DNA of 50,468 bases from NCBI GenBank assembly GCA_030916965.1, contig JAUPVQ010000019.1, forward strand, positions 1 to 50,468. Reading direction: 5' to 3'. Position numbers and translations under genes: made by a program. This DNA is from Patescibacteria group bacterium (GTDB lineage Bacteria > Patescibacteriota > Minisyncoccia > Phycocordibacterales > UBA9973). The notes beneath the pieces were generated by a model. That model saw nothing but the letters and a program-made list of their open reading frames with translations, made no database searches and was not told the DNA's origin. This document shows, piece by piece, positions 17,829 through 26,124 of the stretch (position 1 is its first letter; each line of letters starts with the position of its first letter).

Positions 17829-19211
17829 ATGGCTGATAAAAAATCATTACGAATACCACCACAGAGCCTCGATTCCGAAAAGGCAATCTTGGGCTCTATT
17901 ATGCTTCGCCCAGGTGCATTGCACGAGATCAGCGATATGATATCTGAGCGATCTTTTTATGCAGATAAGCATTCCAAGATTTATAAAATAATGGGAGAGC
18001 TTTCCAACAAGGGCGAGCCTATTGATCTCATTTCTGTATCACAAAAATTATCCGAGAAAGGCATGCTTGATTCTATCGGTGGTACGAGTTATCTGACAGA
18101 TTTAGTGAATTCTGTTCCCTCTTCTACCAATGTTAAGCACTATTCAGATATTGTAGACAAGAAGCATATCTTGAGAAATATTATTGACGCAGGTAACGAT
18201 GTATCTGAGCTCGGATTCAAAGAAGATATCGAGGATATATACGAAGTGCTAAATAGTGCCGAGAAAAGAATGATGGAGATCCGCGATCCGCTAAAGGGTC
18301 ATGAATATTTTGCATTGAAGGACACTCTCCCCGAAGCATGGGAGCGTTTGGAGCGCTTACATGAGAGTAAGGGTGAACTACGCGGAGTTCCAACAGGATT
18401 CAAAGACTTGGATCAATACCTTTCAGGACTTCAAAATTCTGACCTTATTATTCTCGCCGCTCGTCCAAGTATGGGAAAGACAACTCTAGCTCTAGACTTC
18501 GCCCGCCAAGCTGCTACAAAGAACAATATATCAACTGTTATTTTCTCTCTCGAAATGAGTTCACAGCAACTCGTAGACAGAATGCTCTCTGCCGAATCAA
18601 AGGTGAATGCTTGGAGTCTACGTACAGGAAACTTGTCTGCAGAGAAAGAATTTACAAAGATTCGCGACTCACTCGACCGTCTCGCAAAAGCTCCAATATT
18701 TATCGACGATCAGGCCGGCAACTCTATCGCTCGTATGCGTTCAGTTTGTCGCCGCGTAAAGGCAAGCAATGGTATCGGTCTTGTTATTGTTGACTACTTG
18801 CAGTTGATGTCTACATCAAAGAACTACGACAGTATGGTCAACCAAGTTACTGACATTTCCCGTTCGCTCAAAGCATTGGCAAAGGAGTTCAACGTGCCTG
18901 TAGTTGCCCTCTCACAGCTTTCTCGTGCCGTGGAAGCTCGTGGTGGACGCCCTCGCCTATCTGACTTGCGTGACTCTGGATCTATCGAACAGGACGCCGA
19001 TGTTGTGATGTTTATTCACCGCGAAGATAAAGGCAAGGATGAAAGTGAGCGTACAAATATTGCCGAAATTCTAATCGAGAAACACCGTAATGGTCCTGTA
19101 GGTAAAGTTGATCTTTATTTCGATGAAAAGACCACAAGCTTCCTAAATATCGAGAAGAGTAGTCTAGACAGCTTCGCCCCTACCGAAGATACAAACATAG
19201 ATGCATTTTAA
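17829..19211 (+). CDS. dnaB: Replicative DNA helicase DnaB
   Basis: A 460-residue RecA-fold hexameric helicase. The N-terminal domain (PQSLDSEKAILGSIMLRPGAL) binds primase; the C-terminal domain has Walker A ARPSMGKTTLAL near residue 211, Walker B GLVIVDYLQLMS and the DSGSIEQDADVVMFIHR arginine-finger region. It unwinds DNA at the replication fork. No intein or insertion is present. GC content and codon use look slightly richer than the neighbours, as often seen in conserved genes. Confidence 0.97.
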   Translation: MADKKSLRIPPQSLDSEKAILGSIMLRPGALHEISDMISERSFYADKHSKIYKIMGELSNKGEPIDLISVSQKLSEKGMLDSIGGTSYLTDLVNSVPSSTNVKHYSDIVDKKHILRNIIDAGNDVSELGFKEDIEDIYEVLNSAEKRMMEIRDPLKGHEYFALKDTLPEAWERLERLHESKGELRGVPTGFKDLDQYLSGLQNSDLIILAARPSMGKTTLALDFARQAATKNNISTVIFSLEMSSQQLVDRMLSAESKVNAWSLRTGNLSAEKEFTKIRDSLDRLAKAPIFIDDQAGNSIARMRSVCRRVKASNGIGLVIVDYLQLMSTSKNYDSMVNQVTDISRSLKALAKEFNVPVVALSQLSRAVEARGGRPRLSDLRDSGSIEQDADVVMFIHREDKGKDESERTNIAEILIEKHRNGPVGKVDLYFDEKTTSFLNIEKSSLDSFAPTEDTNIDAF

Positions 19212-19310
19212 ATATGGATCCGGTAGTGAAAAATAGCATAGCCTTTGTGTGAAGTTATAATTAAAATTTATTGTATAAAAATGAAATTAGGATTTATTAA
19301 TAAAATATTA

Positions 19311-19339
19311 TTGAAATGGCATGTAAACAATGCTATTTT
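19311..19339 (+). promoter_or_regulatory. Promoter of recR
   Basis: TTGAAA (19311-19316), 17 nt, then TGC-TATTTT (-10 at 19334-19339). The predicted start near 19346 lies after the ATG at 19330, so recR should start at 19351. Confidence 0.6.
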
Positions 19340-19350
19340 CTACTAACCGG

Positions 19351-19965
19351 ATGGATCCGATAAATTTATTATCTACAATGTTCAAAGAATTCCCAGGGAT
19401 TGGCGAGCGACAGGCCAAGCGTTTTGTTTATTTCTTGCTACACAAGAACCCTCAATACGTCAAAAGCTTGGGAGATTCAATCTTGAGTATTAAAAATCAG
19501 ATCAAACAATGTACCTCATGCTTTCTGTTTTTCCAATCAACCAACAATTCCATTTGTGAGACTTGTAGGCATTCTGAGACTGATCACGCAACTTTATTGA
19601 TTGTAGAAAAAGATGCTGACTTTGAGAGTATTAAAAGGAGTCGGACTTACAAAGGAATGTATTTTATTCTTGGAGGATTAGTACCTATAGTTACAAAAGA
19701 GACGTCCAATTTTGTTCGTACAAAAGAATTGTTATCAACAATTGAAAAACGTGTAAAAGAAGATGGACTAAAAGAAGTTATACTAGCACTCTCGATCAAT
19801 CCCCAAGGCGAACATACAGATATGTATCTCCGTGAACTTATAAGTCCCCTGGTAGATAAGTACAAGTTCAAACTATCGACTCTAGGCCGTGGACTCTCGA
19901 CGGGTACAGAGCTTGAATATTCTGATTCCGAAACTATAAAGAATGCATTGATAAATAGAAATTAA
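19351..19965 (+). CDS. recR: Recombination protein RecR
   Basis: The protein has 204 residues when started at 19351 (MDPINLL); an in-frame ATG at 19330 lies inside the promoter -10. The order is helix-hairpin-helix EFPGIGERQAKRFVYFLL, a C4 zinc finger (CTSCFLFFQSTNNSICETC), then a Toprim domain with LLIVEKDADFESIKRS and the C-terminal STLGRGLSTGTELEY motif. RecR loads RecA at gaps with RecO/RecF. A terminator follows. Confidence 0.95.
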   Translation: MDPINLLSTMFKEFPGIGERQAKRFVYFLLHKNPQYVKSLGDSILSIKNQIKQCTSCFLFFQSTNNSICETCRHSETDHATLLIVEKDADFESIKRSRTYKGMYFILGGLVPIVTKETSNFVRTKELLSTIEKRVKEDGLKEVILALSINPQGEHTDMYLRELISPLVDKYKFKLSTLGRGLSTGTELEYSDSETIKNALINRN

Positions 19966-19967
19966 AG

Positions 19968-20003
19968 ACAGGGCATCATGAAAATGATACCCTGTTTTTA
20001 TAT
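19968..20003 (+). terminator. Terminator of recR
   Basis: ACAGGG-ATCAT and ATGAT-CCCTGT arms (19968-19979, 19984-19995) with one mismatch, a 4-nt loop and a following T-run. Confidence 0.8.
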
Positions 20004-20022
20004 AATTTTTTAAGCGAAAGGG

Positions 20023-20502
20023 TTACTTTTTCCACAATATAAATTGTGGTGATATAGTAAATCCAACTTTTAGAATTGGATGCTCAAAATCAGTACCAAT
20101 TTCGGTAAAGAGAGTGAAGAAGTCCTCACAGTCACCGAGTTGGCAAAGTCTTTGAATTCCAAAGCTTGCATAGTCCTCTTTATGTTTAAAATCTTTTTCA
20201 TAGAACAAGAATAAATCTAAAGTAGGTGATTCCTTAATTTTGAATCCATGCAATGTTTGAAGTTTTTTTTGAAAAGGGCTATACAGTACATGCCCATTCC
20301 AATTCTTAGTAAAGGCATTTGCAGCTGCAGACAGAAGGTACTCTTCTGAAAAATCAAACGAAGTGCTTGTGGCTACCATCATTGGAGCCCATGTTGCACC
20401 AATCGTAATTTTTTCTAGTCCTTTTTCTTTTTGTGCTTGCGCTTTTGTTGTTAATGTACTTACAAGAAATACTGTCGTGTAGATAATTGTTCTGTGTATC
20501 AT
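20023..20502 (-). CDS. Secreted orphan protein
   Basis: A 159-residue protein with a classical signal peptide (h-region about residues 5-19, AQA cleavage site near 24). The mature part alternates hydrophobic and polar residues and ends VGFTISPQFILWKK, as short beta-strands would. Two close cysteines (CQLGDC, about residues 128-133) could form a disulfide. I recognise no family. It looks like a small beta-rich exported protein, perhaps a barrel fragment, which would be odd in a cell without an outer membrane. It is monocistronic, with its own promoter and an unusual 5' leader hairpin. Confidence 0.55.
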   Translation of the reverse strand: MIHRTIIYTTVFLVSTLTTKAQAQKEKGLEKITIGATWAPMMVATSTSFDFSEEYLLSAAANAFTKNWNGHVLYSPFQKKLQTLHGFKIKESPTLDLFLFYEKDFKHKEDYASFGIQRLCQLGDCEDFFTLFTEIGTDFEHPILKVGFTISPQFILWKK

Positions 20503-20514
20503 ATTTTTATTTTT

Positions 20515-20579
20515 AGTTTTGTTGAGTTTTAGGAAACCTTATGATTGACTCATCAGATTAAGTAAAACCCAACAAAACT
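20515..20579 (-). promoter_or_regulatory. Long hairpin in the 5' leader of the secreted orphan
   Basis: Arms at 20515-20530 and 20564-20579 (AGTTTTGTTGAGTTTT and its near-complement) pair over 16 bp; the only mismatch becomes a G-U pair in RNA. The 33-nt loop contains a smaller TGAT/ATCA dyad. It ends 12 nt before the start codon. Confidence 0.6.
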
Positions 20580-20604
20580 TGACAGTATCCATGTATTCGT
20601 GGTT

Positions 20605-20633
20605 ATTATAGCACATATAAAATAAAAAATCAA
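20605..20633 (-). promoter_or_regulatory. Promoter of the secreted orphan
   Basis: On the minus strand TTGATT (20628-20633), 17 nt ending TGC, TATAAT (20605-20610). The predicted leader is about 95 nt and contains the long hairpin. The -35 overlaps the rplU terminator stem. Confidence 0.6.
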
Positions 20634-20650
20634 GCCCTTTTAGCTTGATT
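20621..20650 (-). terminator. Terminator of rplU
   Basis: An AATCAAGC/GCTTGATT stem with a 7-nt loop, followed on the minus strand by a T-rich run. Confidence 0.8.
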
Positions 20651-20666
20651 AATTATGTGAGTGTTT

Positions 20667-21029
20667 TTATTTAATTGCAGATATCTTTACCTCTACGAAT
20701 GGCTGTCTGTGGCCGTTTTGCTTAAGGTATCGGCTTTTTTGTTTGAATTTGACTACTTTTACAGTCTTGCCTTTGCCAGCCTTTTGGAATAGAGCCTCTA
20801 CTTTTGCATTTAGGATATATGGGGCACCGATTGTAGTATCTTTGTCATTGTCTACCAATAGGACCTTGTCAAATATGATCTTGTCTCCTGCTGTAAAGTC
20901 CCCTTTTAGCTTTTCCACCTTTAATATATCGCCTACAGCTACTTTGTATTGCTTGCCACCTGTTTCGATGACTGCGAATTCGCCTGTAGTTACTTGAGCC
21001 TTTTTAGTTTTTGTTGTTGCTGTTGTCAT
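20667..21029 (-). CDS. rplU: 50S ribosomal protein L21
   Basis: The protein has 120 residues from the ATG at 21029; the frame stays open to an in-frame ATG at 21101, upstream of the promoter, which cannot be used. L21 signatures are FAVIETGGKQYKVAVGDILKVEKL, DKVLLVDND, GAPYILNAKVEA and KFKQKSRYLKQNGHRQPFVEVKI. A Thr/Lys-rich N-terminal extension of about 18 residues precedes the domain. It is a single-gene transcript separated from rpmA. Confidence 0.96.
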   Translation of the reverse strand: MTTATTKTKKAQVTTGEFAVIETGGKQYKVAVGDILKVEKLKGDFTAGDKIIFDKVLLVDNDKDTTIGAPYILNAKVEALFQKAGKGKTVKVVKFKQKSRYLKQNGHRQPFVEVKISAIK

Positions 21030-21038
21030 ATGTTTATA

Positions 21039-21062
21039 CCTATTAGAAATAGCTTCTAATGG
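21039..21062 (-). promoter_or_regulatory. Hairpin in the rplU 5' leader
   Basis: CC-ATTAGAA and TTCTAAT-GG arms around a 5-nt loop, lying at the predicted 5' end of the rplU mRNA. It is a candidate for autoregulation by L21, by analogy with L21 leaders of other bacteria, or a stability hairpin. Confidence 0.4.
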
Positions 21063-21072
21063 GAATAGGGTT

Positions 21073-21101
21073 ATAATACACAAAAATTTGAAAAAAAGCA
21101 A
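21073..21101 (-). promoter_or_regulatory. Promoter of rplU
   Basis: Minus-strand TTGCTT (21096-21101), 17 nt, TATTAT (21073-21078). It overlaps the divergent promoter of the CorA-like gene. Confidence 0.5.
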
Positions 21102-21116
21102 GACCCACTGTATACT
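21088..21116 (+). promoter_or_regulatory. Promoter of the CorA-like gene and cysS
   Basis: TTGAAA (21088-21093), 17 nt, TATACT (21111-21116). The predicted start at about 21123 leaves the ATG at 21125 leaderless and excludes the ATG at 21119. Confidence 0.6.
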
Positions 21117-21124
21117 AGATGAAT

Positions 21125-21646
21125 ATGATTTCTAAGTATAAATATAAAGGGCTTTTATGGGTAGATTTGGAGTCCCCTCGACGGGAGGAGATTGAGAGTA
21201 TTCTAGAAGAATTCAATTTGCCTGAAGACTTGGCCCCTATAATGCAAAATGAAAGCAAAAATCCCAGAACTGACATATATCCCAACCTGACATATTTAGT
21301 ATTGCACTTCCCTCTGATCAAAGACGAAAAAGGTAGAGTTATGTATCAAGAAATTAATTTTATAATAGGCAAGAATTTCTTGATTACTCTCCATTATGAA
21401 TACAATAGTGTATTAGATAGCTTTGCAAAGAAATTCGAAGCAGAAGAATTATTGGAAGCAAGTATACGACTAGATAATTCTGCATCACTTTTCTATTACC
21501 TAATTCAAATACTCAACGATGACACAAAGAAGCAATTGTCACACTTGCAATATAAACTCGCCAACAAAAAAGGTAATTTAATCACATTTTTGTGTATAAT
21601 TATAATCATCCTCTCAATTACAAGTTTAATCCTATATCTCAAATAA
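21125..21646 (+). CDS. Truncated CorA-like protein
   Basis: The protein has 173 residues from the ATG at 21125; the ATG at 21119 is only 2 nt after the -10. The first ~95 residues resemble the alpha/beta cytoplasmic domain of CorA transporters: LLWVDLESPRREEIESILEEFNLPEDL, YPNLTYLVLHFPL, EINFIIGKNFLITLHY. A helical region and one hydrophobic segment (about 152-172) follow. The long stalk helix, the second membrane helix and the GMN selectivity motif are all missing, so it cannot form a standard CorA pore. It could be a sensor-like remnant. The next gene, cysS, starts 1 nt after the stop, so it is actively co-transcribed. Confidence 0.65.
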   Translation: MISKYKYKGLLWVDLESPRREEIESILEEFNLPEDLAPIMQNESKNPRTDIYPNLTYLVLHFPLIKDEKGRVMYQEINFIIGKNFLITLHYEYNSVLDSFAKKFEAEELLEASIRLDNSASLFYYLIQILNDDTKKQLSHLQYKLANKKGNLITFLCIIIIILSITSLILYLK

Positions 21647-21647
21647 T

Positions 21648-23006
21648 ATGTCACTCAAATTACACAACACGTATACAAAAAATTTAGAAGAATTTATCCC
21701 TATAAAAAAGGATAGTGTGAGCTTGTATACTTGCGGACCAACTGTTTATGATTACCCGCATATTGGCAATTATCGTGCGTATATATTCGGTGATACATTG
21801 AAAAGGTTTTTGTCCTATCAGGGCTACCAAGTCAATCACATAATGAATATCACAGACATCGACGACAAGACTATTCGTGATTCACAAAAGAAGGGTCAAT
21901 CACTTAGAGAATTTACCGAATTTTATACAAATGAATTCTACAAAGATCGCGACATGCTCAATATCATCCCTGCTGACTGCTATCCAAAAGCCACAGATTA
22001 TATAGATGAGATGGTCAAAATTATCGAGAAGTTGATCGAGAAAGGTCATGCATATGTATCAACTGATGGCTCAGTATATTTCAACATTACTACCTTCCCA
22101 GACTATGGCAAATTGTCGCACATTGATCTATCTGAACTTAAGGATAATGCAAAAGGCCGTATGAAAAGTGATGAATACGAGAAGGATTCCGTCCAGGATT
22201 TCGCACTATGGAAAGCATACGATGAATCTGATGGTGATGTATTTTGGGAGACAAGTTTGGGTAAGGGTCGCCCTGGCTGGCATATAGAATGTACTGCTAT
22301 GAGTATCAAGAATCTGGGCGAGCAAATTGATATTCATACTGGAGGTGTCGACAATATTTTCCCCCATCATGAGAATGAGATTGCTCAATCAGAGGGCTAC
22401 ACTGGCAAGCAATTTGTAAAGTACTGGATGCACAATGAATGGTTGCTTGTGAACGGCAAGAAAATGTCCAAGTCTCTTGGCAATTTCTACACCCTTCGCG
22501 ACCTAATTGATAAAGGTATTTCCCCTCTTGGCTACAGACTATGGCTTATGACCTCGCATTATCGTACCCTAACCAATCTCAATATCGAGACCCTCCAAGG
22601 TGCAGATACAGCTCTTTCGAGGCTATACGAGGCTTTTAAGGCGCTTCCAGAGGCTACAGATGGGACTGTAGATATGGATTACAAGGTTCGCTTTGTAGAG
22701 TATATGAACGATGATCTCAATACTCCACAGGCCCTCGCATTAGTGTGGGAATTGATAAAAGATACTACAATTTCCCCTGCCAACAAGCGCGCTACAATGA
22801 TTGATTTTGACCAAGTTTTCGGCTTTGGTCTTGCAGATTTAAAAGAAGAAGTTATTCCAGAAGAAGTCACGAAATTGGTTGTGGAGCGCGAAAATGCACG
22901 CCAAAATAAGGATTGGGCAATGAGTGATATTCTAAGGGCCAAAATCAACACACTAGGCTACGAAGTAAAAGATACAGGAGAAGGCTCAAAAGTATCGAAA
23001 ATCTAA
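21648..23006 (+). CDS. cysS: Cysteinyl-tRNA synthetase
   Basis: A 452-residue class I synthetase. The start YTCGPTVYDYPHIGNYRAYIFGD holds the zinc cysteine and HIGN motif; GRPGWHIECTAMS and DIHTGGVDNIFPHHENEIAQSEG give the other zinc ligands; KMSKSLGNFYTLRDL is KMSKS. The DALR-like helical C-terminus is present. It charges tRNA-Cys. Confidence 0.97.
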   Translation: MSLKLHNTYTKNLEEFIPIKKDSVSLYTCGPTVYDYPHIGNYRAYIFGDTLKRFLSYQGYQVNHIMNITDIDDKTIRDSQKKGQSLREFTEFYTNEFYKDRDMLNIIPADCYPKATDYIDEMVKIIEKLIEKGHAYVSTDGSVYFNITTFPDYGKLSHIDLSELKDNAKGRMKSDEYEKDSVQDFALWKAYDESDGDVFWETSLGKGRPGWHIECTAMSIKNLGEQIDIHTGGVDNIFPHHENEIAQSEGYTGKQFVKYWMHNEWLLVNGKKMSKSLGNFYTLRDLIDKGISPLGYRLWLMTSHYRTLTNLNIETLQGADTALSRLYEAFKALPEATDGTVDMDYKVRFVEYMNDDLNTPQALALVWELIKDTTISPANKRATMIDFDQVFGFGLADLKEEVIPEEVTKLVVERENARQNKDWAMSDILRAKINTLGYEVKDTGEGSKVSKI

Positions 23007-23047
23007 TTTGACAATTAGTTACTAGGGAGATACGATAAAAAGAAAAG

Positions 23048-23067
23048 ATATATATATATATATATAT
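23048..23067. repeat. (AT)10 dinucleotide tract at a start codon
   Basis: Ten uninterrupted AT units; the last AT is the beginning of the ATG at 23066. Slippage here would change promoter or leader spacing. Confidence 0.8.
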
Positions 23068-23308
23068 GAGAAAATTATCGTATTATTCAACCAAAGCATA
23101 CCCAGTTTTGCTATGCTTAATCTCAATGTTCATATTTTATTTAATATGGACTTCAACTCGTCTAACCTTGCTTCAGGAAATGAAACACGAAAGTTGGTGG
23201 ATGTATTTATTCACTGGATTACTAGGAGAAATTTTGATACTAATAATTTTTATTGCAATTTTTCAAGATAGACGTTCAAATGAATGGCGAGGAAAAATGT
23301 TTGACTAA
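23066..23308 (+). CDS. Small two-helix membrane protein
   Basis: An 80-residue protein with two hydrophobic segments (about 12-29 and 46-67), an aromatic HESWWMYLFTG turn and a basic tail. The family is not recognised. It starts inside an (AT)10 repeat with no Shine-Dalgarno sequence, so expression may depend on the length of the tract. A strong terminator follows. Confidence 0.55.
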   Translation: MRKLSYYSTKAYPVLLCLISMFIFYLIWTSTRLTLLQEMKHESWWMYLFTGLLGEILILIIFIAIFQDRRSNEWRGKMFD

Positions 23309-23331
23309 CAAACTCAAGATCTATTTAAAGT

Positions 23332-23363
23332 AAAAATCACGGACTCAATATCCGTGATTTTTT
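23332..23363. terminator. Bidirectional terminator
   Basis: A perfect 12-bp stem (AAAAATCACGGA and complement) with a 7-nt loop and T-run, between the small membrane protein (+) and the histidine kinase (-). Confidence 0.88.
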
Positions 23364-23368
23364 GTTAT

Positions 23369-25021
23369 CTATTTTATTGCATCAAGATCCATATAAAATG
23401 TTGAGCCTAGACCCATACCCTCTGATTCTACACCAACATCGCCACCATGCGCTTTTGCAATTTCTTTTGCTAAATACAATCCAAGCCCAGAGCCTGTTGT
23501 GTTCATTCTTTGACCATCTCCACGGGCAAATTTATGGAACAATGTTTTCTTGATTTCTGGTGTCATACCCATACCTGTATCTTTGACAGCAAAATGAATT
23601 TTGTTGCCAACTCTTGTCACAGATACGTTTACTTCACCAGCTTTTGTATACTTGATTGAATTGTCTATGAAGTTGAGTACTACTTGGCGAAGCTTCTCCT
23701 GATCTCCATTTACAATATAAGGACCAGTTTTATCATCACTATAATCAATCTTGAGCCCTTTTTTCTCTGCATTTACTGCAATACCTCTCATCATACTACT
23801 TGCCATTTCCCCCATATCAAAATTTACTTTCTCATATTTCATACCACCAGATTCAATTTTAGAAACATTTAGGAAATCTTCAATTGTTACAGCCAGATTA
23901 GTACTTGACTGCATAATTATATCTACTGCCTCCTTTACCTTTGGAGTCATTTCACCATAGCTACCATCTATAATCATCGAAGCATAACCTTTAATGGCAG
24001 TAAGTGGGCTACGAATTTGGTGTGTAGCAAGTGAAATAAACTCTGTTTTCAATTTATCGAGTTCCTTCAGCTTATCATTTGCAACCATTAGTTGCTCTGA
24101 GAGTATCTCCAATTGTTCCCTCTGCTTGACCTCCTTCTTAACAGATTTAATCAATTGATATCCAAGTATAATTACAAACCCAAGAGTAAAGAATATTATA
24201 AGTTTAATATTCTGAATTTTTCTTACAAATGACATTGAAAGTACCAGGAACCCAAGAGCAAATATTAGAACCTGGGCTCCAAGAATTTTCATATTAAATG
24301 TCTTAAATTTAACACTTATATATGCGAGAAATCCAAAAAATATTGGCATACCTATCAGCCCTGCCTGTGCAAGTGTCCAATTCTCTGTAAAGCTACCAAT
24401 AGTATTACCCCAGGAGAATGCCAACAAGAATAATATAATTCCAACTCCGAAATATTCAATCTCTTTCTTTCTGTTTTGGTCGATTGTCTTTCGATGGTTA
24501 TGAATTACAATTCCTAATATTGTCACAATACTTACAAATTCGAAAATATATGTGTAATAAAGCGAAATTGGACCTTCTATTGCAGTACAGTCTGCAAGAT
24601 CAACACCGATTAAGGTTAATTTAGTTGAGAGAAAAATAATAAATGGTAATAACAATACAGTAAGTAACATCTTACCCTTGAAAGCAAAATCCTTCCCAGT
24701 AATAAATAAATACGCAAAATATACTGATGCAGCATAAATAAGTGGTTCTAGTAGGATTTGTAATGACCAATAAAACATGACCATGTCTGGTCTATTTGTT
24801 GCCCAGAGAATAAGGTCAATAGTAGTCCAAGCCGAGAAAAGTAATGTAATTATAAATAGAAATATATTTGCTGGAGATTTGTTACCCTTATAAAGTATTA
24901 TTATTCCAAGCAAAAGTGCAATTAATACTGCAGGCAAATGCGAATAAAAGAATAGTGCGGGTATATTACTTGAAAAAATCAAATATTGTGCTTGTTCCCA
25001 TGGGCAAAGTAATGTGTTCAT
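23369..25021 (-). CDS. Sensor histidine kinase with multi-pass N-terminus
   Basis: A 550-residue protein. Eight or nine hydrophobic segments fill residues 20-295 and resemble the 7TM N-terminal region of some histidine kinases. A short coiled linker (EQLEILSEQLMVANDKLKELD) leads to HisKA with LATHQIRSPLTAIKGY (phospho-acceptor His near 334). HATPase_c follows with N-box VLNFIDNSIKYTK, G1 KDTGMGM, F-box FHKFARGD and G2 TGSGLGLYLAKE. All catalytic boxes are intact. No response regulator is nearby, so its partner is elsewhere. It is the third gene of a transcript beginning with a 49-residue peptide and an EamA transporter. Confidence 0.93.
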   Translation of the reverse strand: MNTLLCPWEQAQYLIFSSNIPALFFYSHLPAVLIALLLGIIILYKGNKSPANIFLFIITLLFSAWTTIDLILWATNRPDMVMFYWSLQILLEPLIYAASVYFAYLFITGKDFAFKGKMLLTVLLLPFIIFLSTKLTLIGVDLADCTAIEGPISLYYTYIFEFVSIVTILGIVIHNHRKTIDQNRKKEIEYFGVGIILFLLAFSWGNTIGSFTENWTLAQAGLIGMPIFFGFLAYISVKFKTFNMKILGAQVLIFALGFLVLSMSFVRKIQNIKLIIFFTLGFVIILGYQLIKSVKKEVKQREQLEILSEQLMVANDKLKELDKLKTEFISLATHQIRSPLTAIKGYASMIIDGSYGEMTPKVKEAVDIIMQSSTNLAVTIEDFLNVSKIESGGMKYEKVNFDMGEMASSMMRGIAVNAEKKGLKIDYSDDKTGPYIVNGDQEKLRQVVLNFIDNSIKYTKAGEVNVSVTRVGNKIHFAVKDTGMGMTPEIKKTLFHKFARGDGQRMNTTGSGLGLYLAKEIAKAHGGDVGVESEGMGLGSTFYMDLDAIK

Positions 25022-25026
25022 TATAT

Positions 25027-25965
25027 TTAAAAGGCAGATGATGAATAAAGTAAATAACTTCCAATAATAATTATTATAATCGATAACAGTTTTTGAACCA
25101 AATGCTTTGGGGTAATTTTTTCATTACTAATCATTGGAAGAAACATTGTCAACAATGTCCCTCCTATAAAAACAAACATTGGCTGATAACTACTAACAAC
25201 TAATACTAATGCTACGGGAGCAAGTAATGTTGCAAAATTGGTAGCTAGATTACCAAATACATATAGTACCTCACTAATAATATTTAATGAAAATATTTTT
25301 GTATTATTCATTTTGATCATTAAATAAAATTCCTCTCTGTATTTTTTATGTACTTTAAGTATAAATAGACCAGTAAGCATTAAACCTATGTATTGCCAAA
25401 AAGTAGAAACATAGAAGCTGTCTTGATTGGTAAAAGCTTTAAATAGGACATCGTGTAGTGCGTAGAGAAAAGAAGATAATGCTACAAGTAAAAGAACTTT
25501 CTTTTTAATAGAAATTTTATGATTATCTATATCAAAATCAATTGATAGAAGTATAATCCCAAGTATTACAATAAGTGCCGCCAAAATTTGCTGAGCATTT
25601 AGATACTCACCGAGTATAGGATAAGCCAAAATATACCCAAACAAAGGTATCATCTGTAACAGAGGTATCACAATCGATGATTCCTCATGATTTAAAGCAT
25701 GTAAATAAAAATAAAATGCAAAACCATTTAAAATTCCGATAAAACACAATGAAAGTGCTTCAAAAAATGTAATATTTAGTATTTCAGCATGACCAAAAAA
25801 TAATACAAATATAGAAACAAATATTGAAAATAGTGATGAAAATATGAAAATAGCTCCTACCCCACTCCCCTTAAAATGTTTAGAGAGTAAATATTTATCG
25901 ATATGATTAACTATACTCCAAAGTATAGGTGCTGTGATTGCAATCAAAAACCAATTATAGTGCAT
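25027..25965 (-). CDS. EamA/DMT family transporter
   Basis: A 312-residue protein with about ten membrane helices in two similar halves, as in drug/metabolite transporters. The first half shows WSIVNHIDKYLLSKHF and FAFYFYLHALNHEESSIVIPLLQMIPLFGYILAYPILGEYLN, the usual EamA helix-3/4 pattern. The substrate cannot be read from sequence; relatives export amino acids, metabolites or drugs. It is placed between a micro-protein (3 nt) and the histidine kinase (5 nt), suggesting that kinase and transporter respond to the same compound. Confidence 0.85.
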   Translation of the reverse strand: MHYNWFLIAITAPILWSIVNHIDKYLLSKHFKGSGVGAIFIFSSLFSIFVSIFVLFFGHAEILNITFFEALSLCFIGILNGFAFYFYLHALNHEESSIVIPLLQMIPLFGYILAYPILGEYLNAQQILAALIVILGIILLSIDFDIDNHKISIKKKVLLLVALSSFLYALHDVLFKAFTNQDSFYVSTFWQYIGLMLTGLFILKVHKKYREEFYLMIKMNNTKIFSLNIISEVLYVFGNLATNFATLLAPVALVLVVSSYQPMFVFIGGTLLTMFLPMISNEKITPKHLVQKLLSIIIIIIGSYLLYSSSAF

Positions 25966-25968
25966 AAA

Positions 25969-26118
25969 CTATTCTAAATTATCTAAGTTTTCTAATTCTG
26001 TGCTTGAATCTATGATTTCAAAATTAGTATCAATAAAGGACCTTTTATATAACAAATACATTGATGCAACAATCATACATAAAAAAACGAATAAAGTTAT
26101 TTTAGATTTTTTATCCAT
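25969..26118 (-). CDS. 49-residue membrane micro-protein
   Basis: An unbroken frame gives a 49-residue protein with one hydrophobic helix (residues about 7-24, FVFLCMIVASMYLLY) and an acidic tail ending ELENLDNLE. The support is positional: a perfect TGGTATAAT lies 6 nt upstream of its ATG, and its stop is 3 nt before the EamA ATG. It is likely the real first cistron of the EamA/kinase operon. Function unknown. Confidence 0.65.
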   Translation of the reverse strand: MDKKSKITLFVFLCMIVASMYLLYKRSFIDTNFEIIDSSTELENLDNLE

Positions 26119-26124
26119 AGAAAT

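Noticed and set aside
19280-19345. 21-codon frame between dnaB and recR
   Set aside because: It overlaps the recR promoter and has no start signal or similarity to the leader peptides.
20531-20563. CTGATGAG in the loop of the secreted orphan's leader, reminiscent of a hammerhead ribozyme core
   Set aside because: The required GAAA and the flanking stem II/III geometry are absent, so the match is most likely chance.
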